Positions 54,593 through 64,000 of a stretch of DNA of 64,000 bases are shown piece by piece. Source of the stretch: Entomortierella parvispora (Eukaryota; Mortierellomycota; Mortierellomycetes; Mortierellales; Mortierellaceae). Every line of letters begins with the position of its first letter. The stretch's first letter is position 1. The notes beneath the pieces were generated by a model that saw only the letters and a program-made list of their open reading frames with translations, made no database searches and had not been told where the DNA came from. The DNA is taken from contig OY752142.1 in assembly GCA_963573315.1 (NCBI GenBank), positions 186,001 to 250,000 of the forward strand, in the 5' to 3' direction. The position numbers were made by a program, and so were the translations under genes.

Positions 54593-57500
54593 ATTTCCAA
54601 CCCGGCCCATGTCCTCCTTTCCCTCCCCGCATGCTCGCATGCTCGGTGCCTATTCACCCAATCAAAGTTACACATGCCAATCCGATGCTGTTTGTTGACA
54701 GGAATCTGGCAGGGCTTCGAACTCTGATGTTTCGGCGGCAATCTATCGTGGGTGAAGAAAAAGGTTGGGCGGAGAAGGTAGTACAGCAAAAACAACCAGA
54801 CCAATGCAACAAAGAGCGGGGTGCGTGACGAAAAACAACCAGACCAATGCAACAAAGAGCGGGGTGCGTGACGATGGCAACCTCGGACTTGCTGTCCTGA
54901 CAAGAAATCCTGCCAGTCTTTGTTGCAAGAGAGAAGAGAACTAGGATCGGGCGACAATCCTTGCATGAGCATCCACCCCCTGTCCCTTTTCCGTTGAACA
55001 AAAAGACAAAAAAAGGCCAAGGTCCTTCCCCCTCTTTGCCTGTGTTCCCTTATCCTCGTGGAAGGGCAAAGAAAACAGACCCCCTTGTTTGCTCTGTCGA
55101 CGAGAATACACACCCCTGATCGCTCACTCATCAGTACGCATTGTGCACGGGTCGTCGACAAATGCAAGATCTCGGCTAGTGTTTTTTTCATGGTTGCGCT
55201 CTCGAGATTTGTACAGGACCAACCGCTGACGAGGAGACGCGCGGCACTTCAGATGAAAGGAGAGAAATGGCGTATTTGTGGAGATCCGATGTTCTCCATA
55301 AGCTCTCTGTTCGATCCACTGATCAGAGATGGGGGTGGTTGTTTGGTGGTGGGACAGCCCGGAGATGACACCATATGATATCAATAGTTTAGCACGGAGA
55401 GCAAATTGCGTTTTCATGCATCTCGCATCTTGTGTGGCCAAGAAAGGAGATCCAGAACACCAACTCGTTTGACGCCCGTCGATCCACCCTTCCCCTCTTC
55501 TCTTTAGTCAAATTGTTTTCAGTTTTGTGCTCACACCCAATTCTTTTCAAATAGGACTTCGCTCAATTGACAAACCATATCCAGCATCAGCTGGCCGAGG
55601 CTGGGAGAGACGCAAACCCGATTAGCGCCATGTTTGATTCGTTGGCACACCCTCATCTTGATACCCACCGCGGCGAATACCCCTCATTTTTGCATTGGAA
55701 ACTTCCACCCACTCGCGATGTCGTGACAAAGCAATTGTCTACCACACCAGCACCCCACTCCCAAAGTCCACCCCCTACACCGACTTTGGAGTGTTCTATC
55801 GTGCAGCGCAATGATTTGCCAGCGACAACGACCGCACGGTCACATTTGGTCCTTGGTCGTGGTGCCGTAGGTGGCATCTGGGCCGATATGGATCAGGATC
55901 ATAATCAGACACTCAGGTAAACACATTTTTTTCTATCAAAGACGATCATTGTTTACAGCGTCCGGTTGTACAGAGAAACTGATTGCCAGTTGGCGGTATA
56001 TTTGCGTCCAACAATAGCTACAACGAACATATGGAGCTGCCACTGTACTCTTTCGCAAAGTTTTTGAGTGAACATGCCGAGTATGCGGATCAGCGAGAGT
56101 TAGACCGGCCATTGCGATCGGCAGTCTCGGCTTATTACAAGGCCTATGTCCAACAAATGGAGATCCAATCCAGCTTTTCGGATTTTACGACCGTCACGAG
56201 CGTGTATCATTTGAAGGACCTACCGGGTCACTGCTGCTGTTCTCTTGACCCCAAGCTGGATTCCAATCAGAGACGTCAAGTAGAGGAGGAGGTTCAAGAG
56301 AAGATTCGATTAGGGTTGGGGCCATGCAAGGAGTGCAGTCCTTTTCGATACGCGGTTCTGGGACACATTGATGCAGCGCTGTCACCCCCTGTCTCTGGTC
56401 AGGAGAGCAAGACCGCAACAACCACGACTATAGTCAAACGGAGAAGCAAATTTTTGGTGCGATGCAAGACGGTGATATTGGCGACCGGGACATTTGACCA
56501 GCCCAAGAAATTGCAGGCCGTGAGTCTCCACCCGTGTCTGCCGTTGCCGTCCATTGACTCTGCGGCGTTGACGATCAAGCAGACATTTCATGATACCCGA
56601 CAGTTGGAAGAATGGATGAAGCGATACGGACCCAACGATACCCACTCGGCAGCAATTTTGACCGGAGGAAATGCTATGTCGCCACCACCATCGCCCTCTC
56701 CATCACCTTCAGCGGGTATTGACTCTTTGAGTGCAGGAGGTCCCGTAATTCCTGAAGGCGATACAGTTTTGCAAACGGCGCCGATACAGGCCCCAACGCC
56801 ACCACTATCGCTGTCGTCTCCTGCTCGTCCGATCGTTATTGTGGGCACAGGTCTCTCGGCGGCAGATGCGATTCTAATGATCCAAGAGAGGCAGCCTTGG
56901 CGACGAGTAATCCACATCTACAAACACTTTACTGCATCAGAGCCGTCTCCGCTTAAGCGATGCCATCGGGATGTGTATCCGGGATACGCGTCGATCTGGC
57001 TTCAAATGCGGAAATGTGCCACGCTCAAAAACTCTGTACAGATGTACCAAAAACCGAAAGCAATGGAGACTGGGACCACAGCCAAAGGACAGGAGGGCCA
57101 ACTGCCTCAGGGTCAACAAACGCTACCATGTAGCCAAATCTTTGGAGACATTGCAAGCTCGGTCCATTGTGAGCAATGCAAACTTTTGCAGCAGGAGCAG
57201 CTGCTCCAGGATGAAACCAATGGCACTGAGAGAAAAGAAAACGCTCCATTGGCCCTCTGCTCGGCCTGTTCATACAGAGGTCTACCAGACGCGTCCATCT
57301 CAAGTTGGGATCCCATCGCGGGCGAAGTCGTGATCCTGCTGAGTCATGGTGTGGTGATCAAAGAAAAAGTTGCAGCCGTAGGCGTGTTTATTGGCAAGGA
57401 AGTGCATATGGGATTCTTGAAGGGATCATTGGCGGAAGAGATGCTTTCCTCTCCACTGAAGGATGCCGAGTCATCTGTTGGAGGGGGATACGTGTCACCC

Positions 57501-59030
57501 GATCTCCCTCAAGCTATGACGAGCGATCCTTTTGACGTCAAGGAGGATCTGAAACGGCGATTAGGGCGTTCAGTAAGCAATCGAAGGGGGGGACGACCAC
57601 GACGAGGAAGTGCAGACTCGAGTCGAGAGATGGCAATGAACATGCTCACTCCACCTTGCACACCTCCAAGATCTCCTATTTTGAGACCAAGAAAAAAATC
57701 GCTCTGGTCGAAACCTTGTCAAGTGCTTCAAGAAGCACTGGGGAACAAAATGATGGATCCGGAGGTGCATGCCCCTCCTTCACCACAGACGCAGGATGCC
57801 AAAGCAGGGGTCGATAAGAGTGTGGACTGTTGTAGCGACAAAGGAGAGGAGAGGGACGAAGAAGAAGAGACCGAGGGTTCCTCAGAGGAATCAGAGGAAG
57901 AAAAGGTTGAAGAGTATCAAGTGCTGACACTTTTGCGGCCTTTAGTCTCGGACATGTACAACTTTCGGATCATCCCCTGTACGGCCGCATCTTCCGCATC
58001 TTCCTTGTCTGGCCCGATAGTCGATGCAGTCGGTCTGCTGGACAGGCAGCTTTCAGGCGTTTCATCTGCGGCGATGCCATTGAACTCGGTTGTCGCATAC
58101 CCCATCAAGGCCAAAAAGTGTACGCGTCTGCCCTGCCTCCCGATCCGAAACCCTGACTGCTTGACTAATGCAACGGCCGCCACGAAGGCCTTGGAGCCTA
58201 CCAGCAGCGACTGCTCAGGATCTATCTCTACCAGTGGAAGCGCAACCGACGGTGACGCCAAGGATGAGCCAGATATTGGAGAACCAGAAGAGTCGTCTTC
58301 CGCCTCGAATGCTTCTGTACTGCGAGTAAGCGGCAACCATGGGACAGCATCCTCCAGGGCCATATCAAAGTCCGCCTGTCTGTCCATGCCATGTTCTCCT
58401 CTTTTGAGATCTTGTCGAACCGTGGGTCCAAGTTTGGCCACTCCACCATTGTTGACTCTTTGCTCCACTGCGGCCGCGAATGCTCTGACGAATTGTTTAC
58501 AATCTTTGACAAAGACTTGTCGTACTCCTGTATCAAGGATCAGGGATTCGAACAAGGCAGTCGAGCAGGATGAAGAGGAAGCAGAGGTTTCAGGAGCGTT
58601 GCCTTCGGCATCAGCGTCGTCTATTGGCTCCTTGTCTCGATCAGGTTCTGTGAGATCTAAACGATCATCGTCTATATCCTCCTGCGCTTCATCTGTCTGC
58701 ACCTTGCCCTTGGACGAGTCGTCTTCTTTGACAGGAAAAGAAGAAGGGGGCGAGGAGGTCTCCTTGACGCTTTCACCGGCAACAGCGGTTGACACGGAGC
58801 ATGAGGAGCTGGAGCAAATGGGAGCAAATGTAGATGTGGAGGAAGATCATCACCAACTCCGTCCCTTGGTAGCACCTTCTTGTACGCCATCCCTGTACCC
58901 TCGCGTGGACCAATCCATCTATGCGGCTGGCGCTATCACGGGCTCCAAGTTTGTGCGCTATGTTCTTGGAAATGGGGTCGCAATTGTGGCGGACATCCTT
59001 CGTCATGAAGAACTAGAAGCCTGTCTTTGA
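53868..59030 (+). CDS. OSGIN-like FAD/NAD(P)-binding monooxygenase-type protein, greatly extended
   Basis: Four exons: 53868-54063, 54227-54384, 55555-55916, 56018-59030; 1242 residues, phases closed. Residues about 61-72 give the FAD Rossmann motif TDIVVVGNGPAG; then HPDPILHS, GGIWADMD and, after the third intron, S-YNEHMELP, the order seen in oxidative stress-induced growth inhibitors (OSGIN). VILATGTF follows at about 390 and a second Rossmann motif PIVIVGTGLSAAD at about 509 (NAD(P)H). The C-terminus (GSKFVRYVLGNGVAI) again matches the family. Animal OSGINs have about 500 residues. Here some 500 extra residues, mostly low-complexity Ser/Glu/Pro, lie between about 690 and 1170. The acceptor at 56017 was preferred to that at 55989 because only it keeps the frame. 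Intron 2 is 1170 bp. The substrate is unknown. Confidence 0.82.
54788..54873. repeat. Perfect tandem duplication of 43 bp inside an intron
   Basis: 54788-54830 and 54831-54873 are identical. They sit in intron 2 of the OSGIN-like gene, about 200 bases after a T30 run. Confidence 0.95.
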
Positions 59031-59720
59031 TCCCCTTTTTATATTTATATTCACCTGTTCATACCCAACACAAAAGCTTTTCATGATAGTCCTTTCAATT
59101 GTACCATATGCATGAATCTCTTCCATCTTGATCATGGTGGAAAATAAAATTGCTTCTTGTAATACTTCCCTTTTCTTGGCAAGAGCGAGAAATCAGTTGG
59201 ACGCAAATTGCTGTTGTGTGGATGCATTGTGCTGTTCAGCACATGGACTGGCCATCCGGCAACTTCTTTTGAATAAATAGATGGGTGGTATGAACAGACA
59301 GGTCTTGTCTCTGAGGGGAGACACAGCAGATGACCACTCCCGCCTGATACACTCATTCTACTTTCAGGAATCCTCTTCGTCCTTTTTCCCTAGCCAACTT
59401 CCATCGGCGTGTCGATCATCAACTCAACCCATCGACCCACCAACAAACGGTCTCTGCGGTTCGTTTAAAGCGTGGCAAAGTGCTTTGCCACGCTTTGCTT
59501 TGCCTTTCTCTCTGTGCTGTGTAACATTTGTGTTCAATTAGAGTCCCCCTTCGACCCCCCTCACCCCTGGGTGGCTCTGAGACTCTCCACGACGCCCACG
59601 CTTTAGTTTTGACCAGATGTCTTGCAACTCGTTTCTTCAACTTTCTTCTCCATTTCCTCACTTCCAGAGCAGCGCAATTGACCCCTCCTGAACTTTCAAC
59701 GCACACTCATCACGACAACC
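59031..59720. other. OSGIN-like 3' region and promoter of the 14-3-3-like gene
   Basis: No gene seen. AATAAA at about 59144 can end the OSGIN-like transcript. TAAATAGA near 59275 and a perfect hairpin at 59467-59496 lie upstream of the next gene. Confidence 0.5.
59467..59496. repeat. Perfect 14-bp inverted repeat with 2-base centre
   Basis: AAAGCGTGGCAAAG, TG, CTTTGCCACGCTTT. It ends 224 bases before the start codon of the 14-3-3-like gene, so it may lie in the promoter or 5' leader. A third partial copy (CTTTGCTTTGCC) follows at once. Confidence 0.9.
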
Positions 59721-60653
59721 ATGAATACCACCCCCCCCGCAAGTAACACCATCAGGAATTCCAACAAGCGAAAGAAAAAAGCAAAGAAAAAAAAAAACCA
59801 GCACCCAAATCCCAGTGAGGCCACTGTGAACATCAACGTCCCAGCAAAGGACACGCTGTACAAGGACAACGACGAACACGAACAGGCGACCAGTGACTTG
59901 AAAGAGGCTGTCCCTTCAAGCGACAAGGATCCCGATTGCACTCAGGCAATCAAAGACATGTATACGATGACCGCTGAACACACTGAACTCTACAAAAAGT
60001 TGGTCTGTGACTTGGAAGAGACTGTCCTCACAAACGACAAGGTTATCGAGACAGCTCAATGCAGAAAGCTAATGGAGACCTACGTTGGAGACCTTATAGC
60101 CCGCCGTAAAGCATATCGCCCTTGGGGCGGAACGAACACCATCAAGAAATTTGATGACGCCGTCATCAAACAGCTACGTGCCGATATCATGGACCCTCTG
60201 GAGATCATCCTCCGCAAAGCCACACATCCCGTCTCTGTCGTTTTCTACAACACGATGAAAGGCGACTACTACCGTCATATGGCCGAGTACCTGGCTGACC
60301 ACAACGAGCACAACAAAACATTGTACCAAGACAAGGCCTTGTCAGCCTTCCTGACCGCCAAGGAATCTGCGACATCCTCCAGCGTGAGCGCCAACGACCC
60401 ATTATACCTCGAGCTACACCTCAGCCTTGCCAAGCTTTATCACTTTATGGGAATGTACCGTGCTGGGCGTTTGATCAATGAGTGGGCCAGCCGAGCTTCA
60501 CGCGATTGTGAAGATCAACAAGATGAAGAGGATCGCAAACTGTCGTCTGACATTAGGGAGCGCATGCGGAGGCTGAATAATAAGTGGCTTGATGAAGCGG
60601 TATTTAGGCATATTAATATGTTTGAAATGGCCTTGGACCGATTGGCTCTTTGA
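59721..60653 (+). CDS. Divergent 14-3-3-like protein with Lys-rich N-terminus
   Basis: One open frame of 310 residues. The first 30 hold a lysine run (KRKKKAKKKKN), a possible nuclear signal. From about residue 80 the helices of a 14-3-3 domain can be followed: ETYVGDLIARRKAYRPW (about 118-134) corresponds to the helix-3 region where 14-3-3 proteins have V-A-Y-K-N-V-x-G-A-R-R-x-x-W-R, and FYNTMKGDYYRHMAEY (175-190) to the family signature F-Y-x-K-M-K-G-D-Y-Y-R-Y. Of the phosphate-binding set the arginines (R129 and R185) remain, but the lysine is Val and the tyrosine after R185 is His. Normal 14-3-3 proteins have about 250 residues and are extremely conserved, so this is a strongly diverged, intronless relative. 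Phosphopeptide binding may be changed or lost. Confidence 0.72.
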   Translation: MNTTPPASNTIRNSNKRKKKAKKKKNQHPNPSEATVNINVPAKDTLYKDNDEHEQATSDLKEAVPSSDKDPDCTQAIKDMYTMTAEHTELYKKLVCDLEETVLTNDKVIETAQCRKLMETYVGDLIARRKAYRPWGGTNTIKKFDDAVIKQLRADIMDPLEIILRKATHPVSVVFYNTMKGDYYRHMAEYLADHNEHNKTLYQDKALSAFLTAKESATSSSVSANDPLYLELHLSLAKLYHFMGMYRAGRLINEWASRASRDCEDQQDEEDRKLSSDIRERMRRLNNKWLDEAVFRHINMFEMALDRLAL

Positions 60654-60854
60654 ATGAAGCATGCTCCTTGTCTCGATCTTGATCGATTTTCAAGTACTTT
60701 CAGGCATTGTCTGCGGCGATGTATTTTACGTTTGGATATCTTAACTACCATCTTGGAGAGAATGGCAAAACAGAAACCCCTCCCGACTTTGTTCTTGCTT
60801 GTAGCGGATGTTGGAGTGGGAATGGGAGTGTCCCGGGAGTAGAGACTGATGGTC

Positions 60855-61440
60855 TATCTGTGGGCTTGAGATTGCTGTCAGAACTTGGAAGTCGGAAAGG
60901 GTATGGGGCATCGGAGGGTACATCCCCGTATAGGTGTGAGTCCAAGGCGGGTTTATCTCAGGCACCAATCCACCTGTTCGGTGACATTGGGTGGTTTTCA
61001 AGATGTGGTCCGTAGTACTGCTTGGAGTACTGGACTCGATAGTGGCTCCTATTTGTCGTCGGAGGTCGAGACAAGTCTGTACGCACGTGGAAGGTCAGGA
61101 AGGATGAGGATGGCTGCGTTCAAGTGTGTCTACATTGGCGATCTACCCCGGACACTCTTGTTTTATCAAAGGCTTCGATCCAAGACGTGTGTGGGCTGAG
61201 CGAGATGAATAGGCGGTTGTTGGAGCAGCAACTGGCTGAAGGTTAGCTAGATAGTTCCTGAGCAAGATAAGTAAGCGGGTACATGTCTTCGTCTGGAAGA
61301 TTCCTCAGCGAGTGTGCGCGGTGGTCTTGTTAAACAGTGAACAATAAAATCACCTTCAACGTTTTGAAACAGTTGACAAGGACCACAGCGAGCTAAAGCA
61401 AAGAGAAGAAGTGATGATGGAGTTGATCCAGTTGCCATTT
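60855..61440 (+). pseudogene. Remnant of the WD40 end of a NACHT-WD40 (NOD-like) protein
   Basis: In one frame (60885-61050) HQSTCSVTLGGFQDVVRSTA and W-S-T-G-L-D-S-G correspond to the end of the last WD repeats of fungal NACHT-WD40 proteins. One base out of frame, from 61049, it continues as LFVVGGRDKSVRTWKV, a clear WD40 blade, then VQVCLHWRSTPDTLVLSKAS, IQDVCGLSEMNRRLLEQQL, the typical tail after the propeller in Mortierella-type NLRs (IQDV-x-GLS-x-x-N-x-x-LLxQ). After a possible intron (donor 61242, acceptor 61372) it reads VDKDHSELKQREEVMMELIQ. No NACHT domain, start codon or further blades are in the window; a frameshift separates the two parts. Such proteins act in non-self recognition and regulated cell death. 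The assignment rests on pattern memory. Confidence 0.5.
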
Positions 61441-61650
61441 TGCAGAGTCAATTGCTTTCAGATGGTAAGAAGAGGGCAAACGAAGTGAACAAGCAGGTGA
61501 CAATTGCTACTAAGAGGCAAAAAAAAAAAAAAAAAAATGGATTTAGAAAGAGGAAAGATGGAGAGGACACGGAAGGAGAGCTCGCCTTCCAACGACGCGA
61601 TGAACACTTTGCGGCCCACAGGCCAGCTGTCAATCAAAGGAAATAAAGTC

Positions 61651-61656
61651 TTTATT
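61651..61656 (-). terminator. Polyadenylation signal of the Gln/His-rich gene
   Basis: TTTATT reads AATAAA on the minus strand, 101 bases after the stop codon at 61757; another AATAAA on the plus strand lies at 61642-61647. Confidence 0.5.
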
Positions 61657-61756
61657 TACATCTTCGTATCGTCTATGGACGATTCGAAGGGAGCATTCAG
61701 AAAAAGAAAAAGAGAATGGGTGATATATCTCTTTGGTTTGATGACTGGCCTCATGG

Positions 61757-61990
61757 CTAGTGAGTAGAGCCCTTCTTGCTAGAGTGCTGCTGCTGCTGCT
61801 GCTGTTGCTGTTGCTTTGAGGCAGAGTGCTGCTGCTGCTGGCTGTGCAGGTTGGGATCATTCTTGAAGGTGGATTGGGTCGTGGCGCCGTGCTGGTGCTT
61901 GGGGGGATTCGACAATTGCTCCAGGTGTGGCGGTTGCTCGCCTGGAGACAAGTTGAGAGCCTTGCCGGAAGCTTGTTGGTGCTTGTTCAT
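61757..61990 (-). CDS. Small Gln/His-rich protein
   Basis: 77 residues from the ATG at 61990. The N-terminal half (NKHQQASGKALNLSPGEQPP) is not low complexity; the second half has QQQQH, a run of nine Gln encoded mainly by CAG, and a basic end (HSSKKGSTH). No signal peptide or domain. In favour of a real gene: a TTTTTATGA promoter-like element near 62080, a CT-rich leader, and a polyadenylation signal at a good distance. Against: short length and repeat-driven composition. A disordered nuclear or RNA-associated protein is possible but not shown. Confidence 0.5.
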   Translation of the reverse strand: MNKHQQASGKALNLSPGEQPPHLEQLSNPPKHQHGATTQSTFKNDPNLHSQQQQHSASKQQQQQQQQQHSSKKGSTH

Positions 61991-62865
61991 GATGGATGAG
62001 GTTTTTTTGTAAGGTTTGGGGATAAGTGAGAATGTGAGGGTGTAGTGAAAAAGAGTGGAGGGTAGTCCGGTCCTTTTTATGACAGATCTCCGAGCAGTTG
62101 TCTCAAAGGAAAAAAAAATCACCAGACGCGACGGACGAACCATTTGGGCTTTTTTTTTTGTCTCAAAAGGGGGAAATCGACCACTCACACGCGTTTTGGA
62201 CCAAAGTCGAATCTAGCGTCTCAAAGAAGGGTTCCAGATCGTCTCTTCCTAGACCTGACTGGATTCCCTTTGTTGGCTCTGCTGGCGTGTTCAAACACAG
62301 AAGGTCTGCAGTACCTTGGTGGCTAGGATGAGTGGTTCAACAGCAGCAGTAATGAAGATCGGGGCAGAACCGCCAAGAATCACGAACAGCAGGGATAGTC
62401 CACACGAGTTGGCAGGGCATCTTTTGTCCTCCCATCGTGGATGCTATTCATGTCATGGGATCCATCGGTAATGCCTTCCATTGGTGATGGTTTGTCCCAA
62501 CGAAAAAAAGTGAGGTAGTCTTGAAAGCGAGGCGGATATGGAGTTCAGGAGGAGAGAGTTGACATGATCAGAAAAAGAAATGGCAATGCGACAGGGGCGA
62601 AGAAATGAGTGCACACATGGCACAAACATGGTGAAGACTGGGTGGCTTAGATGGCAAAGAGAGGGGGTCGCGTTTCAACACAAGTGTCGTGTATCCACAT
62701 AGGCAGACTTCTTCACTCCGTGCTTGTCCCGGCCATGGAAGTGGAGCGCTCCCAACAGAACCGATTACAACAAGGTCCGTCTTTGTCAAAGCTATCAAGG
62801 CAAAGAGCAGGCTTTCGCTCGGCCAGAGTGTCAAGCTTTCTTACTTTATTTTCGCAGCAAAACTT
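61991..62865. other. Intergenic between the Gln/His-rich gene and the edge kelch gene
   Basis: No gene supported. T10 run near 62150, A8 run near 62112. Confidence 0.5.
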
Positions 62866-64000
62866 TCACAACCTACTCAGCTGCATGCCCCGAAAGTTCT
62901 TCTCGCTCATATATGGATTTTGGTTCCTTCTCCGTCTCCAAATCAACATAGACATCACTGCCAGGCCGACGACAATCACACCTACAGCAATTAGATTGGC
63001 CATTTTTTAGCCGACGGACCAGGAGGGCGGTAAATATAATCTGCGGGTTGATTGAGGACAGAACCGCGACTAAAAGTAGCAGTGCCATTCTCAGAAGAGG
63101 CTCGTTGAATGTCAACTACATAGATTGGAGGAGGAACACCACTGCTGTCGGTGGATATGGTGGCTACCAAAATAAAAAAAAAAGAGAAGGGAAAGAGGAG
63201 GAGGGGGAATGGTAACGACGTGAGTGAGAAAGGGGAACTTTGAAAATATTCACAGACAAGAAAAAGGAAAACAGTGACAATAATACTCACGTCCAACAAA
63301 CAGAATCTGCTCGGCCGAAAATAAGCAATCATGGCCAACAGTCGGCAAACTCGCCAGGCCCTTCGGATTATCAATCGTCACATTCTGCCAGACGAACTCA
63401 CCATCGACGAGCGGTGTTTTGTAACTCAAGAGCCAACTGGCAGTATTGATTGTTGGTGGCCCTCCCGTAACATTCGGCGCCAGGTATCCGCCGGATACAA
63501 ACAGACCAATATCAGGGATAAAAGTTGAGCAAAACGATTTTGTGATAGGTGGGACCCAGCCCTTGACAGGAAGAGCTGTGGCACCTTGAGGTACCCAAGT
63601 AGATATCCAAGTTTTGTAGACCACATTCATCGGCAGGCAGCCAGTGATGTCCGTAGGGTCGAAAGCTGTCGCTGTTACATTGCATCCTCCAATTATGTAA
63701 AGAAACTGTTGGAATCCTTCCAGGGGATCAAGGTTCATGGCCTCGAAGATGACAGCATTGTACAATGGTGGAATCTGATGCAGAGTTGCGTTGGTGGACG
63801 AGATCCATTCATTGCCATTAGTATTCAATGCCCATAATTCATCCGAGATGCTCAGGGTGCCATTAGTGGCAGTATTGATCCCTCCATAGATGTAGGCTAC
63901 GCTCTCAAGATTGGTGGTTGCCATGGCTGACAGAGCCCTATTTCGGTACTCACTGGCGTTAAAAGTACCGTAGCTCATATCGTCAGCCAAAGGCACCGAA
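62866..64000 (-). CDS. Membrane-anchored kelch-type protein, partial at right edge, with a frameshift before its anchor
   Basis: The frame enters from beyond 64000. Exon 64000-63291 has kelch-like blades (YIYGG, YIIGG, LFVSGG, ILFVG) and many N-glycosylation sites, ending at a GTGAGT donor; the next exon starts at 63163 (TTGGTAG acceptor) and continues ISTDSSGVPPPIYVVDIQ to PSAKKWPI and a stop at 62991. One base away, from 63003, another frame reads MANLIAVGVIVVGLAVMSML, then IWRRRRNQNPYMSEK to a stop at 62866-62868: a membrane span with a basic stop-transfer, exactly what the layout of the kelch protein at 32990 predicts. The run of six A (63003-63008 as T on plus) with one base missing explains this. 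Alternatively a very short intron of 38 nt (GTCCGT to CTGTAG) would join the parts in frame. Confidence 0.65.

Noticed and set aside
54430..55191. 253-residue minus-strand frame inside the OSGIN-like gene
   Set aside because: Lies in intron 2, contains a poly-Lys run from the T30 tract and the translated 43-bp repeat; no independent support.
55983..56017. Acceptor at 55989 for the last exon of the OSGIN-like gene
   Set aside because: It joins out of phase and runs into a stop; the acceptor at 56017 keeps the frame and restores the family box before MELP.
57917..58795. 292-residue frame antisense to the OSGIN-like gene
   Set aside because: Antisense shadow of the Ser/Asp-rich coding exon; acidic/serine composition mirrors the sense strand.

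Overview
The window is nuclear DNA of an early-diverging filamentous fungus, most probably of the Mortierella group (Mortierellomycota). The genes are split by short GT-AG introns with phases that close exactly. Leaders are pyrimidine-rich, long poly(A)/poly(T) tracts are everywhere, the phosphoenolpyruvate carboxykinase is the GTP type rather than the ATP type of the common yeasts, and there is a local expansion of F-box/leucine-rich genes. The assignment to a group is inference; the eukaryotic, fungal nature is shown directly by the introns and by fungal orthologues such as ERV41, FZO1, MTM1, BIG1 and vip1.

Layout. 1-134: first exon of a WRAP73/WDR8-like WD-repeat gene leaving the left edge. 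264-3248: a 957-residue protein made almost only of Sel1 repeats. 4112-5742: ERV41 (ER-Golgi cargo cycling). 8677-9657: an unrecognised four-span membrane protein. 11964-15387: GTP-type PEPCK, apparently with a mitochondrial leader begun on a 14-nt exon. 15597-17620: MTM1/SLC25A39-type mitochondrial carrier, convergent with PEPCK. 19828-23063: mitofusin FZO1. Three neighbouring genes thus act in or on mitochondria. 23695-25084: BIG1/VOA1-like V-ATPase assembly factor.

25.1-31.2 kb and 36.0-38.9 kb form an accessory, gene-poor landscape. It holds a broken RNA-binding/zinc-knuckle retroelement ORF, two copies of a ~340-bp cassette carrying an intact tRNA-Ile(AAT), two copies of a ~0.5-kb dispersed repeat, and two decayed multi-piece genes of unknown family. 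Between them sit vip1 (31239-32695) and a membrane-anchored kelch-type protein (32990-35983).

38.9-48.1 kb is a cluster of five F-box-like genes. Three are close tandem paralogues with the same intron position. One of these carries a nonsense codon, one carries a deletion and a duplication that restore each other's frame, and the fifth gene in the cluster has a one-base frameshift: a gene family caught in birth and death.

49.6-64 kb: a choline/ethanolamine phosphotransferase, a small six-cysteine secreted protein, a very long OSGIN-like flavin mono-oxygenase-type protein, a divergent 14-3-3-like protein preceded by a perfect 14-bp hairpin, the remnant of the C-terminal WD40 end of a fungal NACHT-WD40 (NOD-like) protein, a small Gln/His-rich protein and, at the right edge, a second membrane-anchored kelch-type gene with a probable one-base frameshift just before its membrane anchor. 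All functional statements rest on reading translated exons by eye; no database search was possible.
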